From positions 1-64,000 of the forward strand of contig CALUIB010000008.1 of NCBI GenBank assembly GCA_944320595.1: 64,000 nt of DNA, written 5' to 3'. Source of the stretch: an uncultured Muribaculaceae bacterium (lineage in GTDB: Bacteria > Bacteroidota > Bacteroidia > Bacteroidales > Muribaculaceae). The stretch's first letter is position 1; each line of letters begins with the position of its first letter. Shown one piece after another: positions 62,356 through 64,000 of the stretch. Position numbers and translations under genes: made by a program. The notes under the pieces are model-generated. The model saw nothing but the letters and a program-made list of their open reading frames with translations. It made no database searches and was not told where the DNA came from.

Positions 62356-63513
62356 TTATTTTATTAGTGCCGATGCATAGCGGCGTGCCTCGTCGTTCGA
62401 CGATACATAATCGGCGTATGCAGGGTGTTCCACCCACGGCATCGCGTCGATGGTGCGCTGCACCACCTCGGGTATATCCACAAATCGCATCTCGTCGTTC
62501 AGGAATGCGGCCACGGCCACCTCGTTGGCGGCATTCATCACGCACGGCACGTTGCCGCCACGCTTTATAGCCTCGAATGCCATGCCCAGCATGGGGAACT
62601 TGTCGATGTCGGGACGTTCAAACGTGAGCGTGGCATAATCGCTCACGCTCAGCCTGCGGCTGCTTGTTGCAAGCCGCCCCGGCAGCCCCAGCGCATAGCG
62701 TATGGGCAGGTGCATATCGGGCAACCCCAGTTGAGCCTTGACCGAACCGTCGATAAATTCCACCATCGAGTGCACTATCGACTGCGGATGGACAACTACC
62801 TCGATGTCGGCGGCATCGATGCCAAACAGCCACTTGGCCTCCATCACTTCAAATCCCTTGTTCATCATCGTTGCCGAATCTATGGTGATTTTGGCACCCA
62901 TGCTCCAATTCGGGTGATGCAAGGCATCAGCCTTGGTCACGCGCCGCAATTCGTCCTTGCTCTTTGTGCGGAACGGCCCGCCCGAGGCCGTAAGCAGCAA
63001 CTTGCGCACCGTGGCCGGGTCTTCGCCCACGAGGCACTGGTATATGGCTCCATGCTCAGAATCGATGGGGTAAAGATGCGTTCCATGCTCTCTCACAAGC
63101 CCGGTAACCAACTCGCCAGCCACCACCAATGTTTCCTTGTTGGCAAGCGCAATATCCTTGCCGGCCTTTATGGCACTGATGGTGGGGGCAAGTCCGCTAT
63201 ACCCCACCATGGCTGTCACCACCATGTCGATTTCAGGTGCTGTAACGGCATCGGCTATCGCCTTGGCACCGGCCAGCACTTTTATTCCGCTGCCATCGAG
63301 CCGCCGTTGCAACTCGCCGTGCAGCGTCTCGTCGCCTATTATCACACATTGCGGCCTGAACTTCGCAGCCTGCTCGGCAAGCAGCTCCACGCTGCGGTTG
63401 GCAACCAGCAGGCACGGGGCAAAACGGTCGGGGTACTCGGCAATCACATCGAGTGTCTGCCTCCCTATCGAGCCAGTGCTGCCCAATATAGCTATTTGTT
63501 TCTTCGGTTCCAC
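62356..63513 (-). CDS. dxr: 1-deoxy-D-xylulose-5-phosphate reductoisomerase
   Basis: 385 residues, full length. NADPH-binding N-terminus IAILGSTGSIGRQTLDVI, the SANKE-type element ALANKETLVVAGELV, the metal-binding IDSEHGAIYQCL, the substrate loop TASGGPFR, and the NWSMGAKITIDSATMMNKG segment. Second step of the MEP isoprenoid pathway, which feeds the polyprenyl chains used by MenA and the GT2 enzyme in this window. Probably co-transcribed with rseP. Confidence 0.97.
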   Translation of the reverse strand: MEPKKQIAILGSTGSIGRQTLDVIAEYPDRFAPCLLVANRSVELLAEQAAKFRPQCVIIGDETLHGELQRRLDGSGIKVLAGAKAIADAVTAPEIDMVVTAMVGYSGLAPTISAIKAGKDIALANKETLVVAGELVTGLVREHGTHLYPIDSEHGAIYQCLVGEDPATVRKLLLTASGGPFRTKSKDELRRVTKADALHHPNWSMGAKITIDSATMMNKGFEVMEAKWLFGIDAADIEVVVHPQSIVHSMVEFIDGSVKAQLGLPDMHLPIRYALGLPGRLATSSRRLSVSDYATLTFERPDIDKFPMLGMAFEAIKRGGNVPCVMNAANEVAVAAFLNDEMRFVDIPEVVQRTIDAMPWVEHPAYADYVSSNDEARRYASALIK

Positions 63514-63624
63514 GCTTAATTTTTAAAACACACAAAATTAACGCATAAATTCGGTATAGAAAAACAGATTAAGAAATTTTGTAAATTTCAAAAAAATGCA
63601 CTTTCACGTTCCTTTCACACAAGA

Positions 63625-63658
63625 AGACGGGCTGCCCGAAAAACAGGGGCAACCCGTC
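63625..63658 (-). terminator. Hairpin after the T9SS cargo gene
   Basis: Stem GACGGG/CCCGTC with inner GCCC/GGGC pairing and an A-rich loop, about 35 bases past the stop on the minus strand. The T-run is weak. Confidence 0.5.
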
Positions 63659-63691
63659 ACTGTATAAAAAGTATATGAAAAAAGTAAACCG

Positions 63692-64000
63692 TTACTTAAC
63701 TATGAACCGCTTTACCTCAACTCCTGTCGGCGTGGCTATCTTTGCAACATATATGCCCGGTGCAAGGCTCGAAACGTCGTAGCGCACCTCGCCTGCCGCC
63801 GATGCCGCGGCACTGCCCACTTGCACACCGGCCATCGAGTAGAAGTCGGCACCCGTAACGCCTTGCCCGGCTATAACCACGGTTTCGCTCGCAGGGTTCG
63901 GATAGAGCGCAAGCGTAACACCCGTGGCGGCGACATTATCGACACCCGAAGTAGGCTTAGACACCACTATATCGTCAATCATGAAGAAGAACACGTCTTT
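63692..64000 (-). CDS. Type IX secretion cargo protein, C-terminal part (partial)
   Basis: The frame is open to the window edge, so the 5' part is missing. The visible 103 residues begin with the end of an adhesin-like or jelly-roll domain (FFFMIDDIVVSKP), a linker, and a type A T9SS sorting domain: TLALYPNPASETVVI, a middle strand pair (VTGADFYSMAGVQV), and the terminal LAPGIYVAKIATPTGVEVKRFIVK, cut at PxPGxY-like. Such tails direct export across the outer membrane by T9SS. No start is assigned; the GTG at 63994 is internal. Confidence 0.88.
   Translation of the reverse strand, partial: KDVFFFMIDDIVVSKPTSGVDNVAATGVTLALYPNPASETVVIAGQGVTGADFYSMAGVQVGSAAASAAGEVRYDVSSLAPGIYVAKIATPTGVEVKRFIVK

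Overview
The window is chromosomal DNA of a Bacteroidota bacterium, most likely order Bacteroidales. Four things support this. Recognisable promoters follow the Bacteroidota form TTTG-N19/20-TAnnTTTG. A type IX secretion sorting domain lies at the right edge. Bacteroidota-typical families are present (DUF4251, HU-SPOR fusion, lipoprotein DPP III, pyruvate:ferredoxin oxidoreductase). The genes have moderate GC content with AT-rich gaps. Placement below order (for example Muribaculaceae) is a guess.

Layout. 1-9.3 kb is accessory: a WYL regulator with an inverted repeat over its promoter, an AT-rich membrane protein of unknown function, a uracil-DNA-glycosylase-like protein, a candidate small ORF and structured RNA, then three tandem left-handed beta-helix paralogues with one miniature FtsZ-like gene. 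Both gaps between the beta-helix genes hold deletion scars of that FtsZ-like gene, so the ancestral unit was probably [beta-helix + FtsZ-like]. A TonB-C protein and a DUF45-type metallopeptidase follow. 9.4-18.9 kb: DUF4251 protein, TrmN6, pyruvate:ferredoxin oxidoreductase, HU-SPOR protein, TPR protein, clostripain-type lipoprotein and MscS channel. 19-26.7 kb: a structured intergenic RNA candidate, then recJ-recQ-methyltransferase with overlapping ends, and a TPR protein. 26.7-35.6 kb: M3 peptidase, then a probable operon of deaminase, C-terminal processing protease, 5-formyl-THF cyclo-ligase, DUF542-like protein, LuxR-type regulator and M16 protease. 35.7-44.3 kb (minus): menA, nnr (epimerase/dehydratase), and a tripartite RND efflux operon. 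44.8-53.1 kb: rpmH and efp divergent, carAB, clpB. 53.2-64 kb: GT2 glycosyltransferase, Crp-type regulator, PurF-type amidotransferase, DUF71 ATPase, DPP III, RlmI, RseP-type protease, dxr, and the end of a T9SS cargo protein.

Most of the window is housekeeping: pyrimidine supply (carAB, deaminase), folate repair (5-FCL), menaquinone and isoprenoid synthesis (menA, dxr), DNA repair (recJ, recQ), protein quality control (clpB, ctp, rseP, M3, M16, M49) and translation (rpmH, efp). The least conventional element is the beta-helix/FtsZ-like cassette at 4.2-7.8 kb. Other observations worth checking are two promoters placed so close to the ATG that the mRNAs should be leaderless, two structured RNA candidates, and a 28-bp palindromic intergenic repeat. 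I saw no tRNA, rRNA, insertion sequence or CRISPR array.
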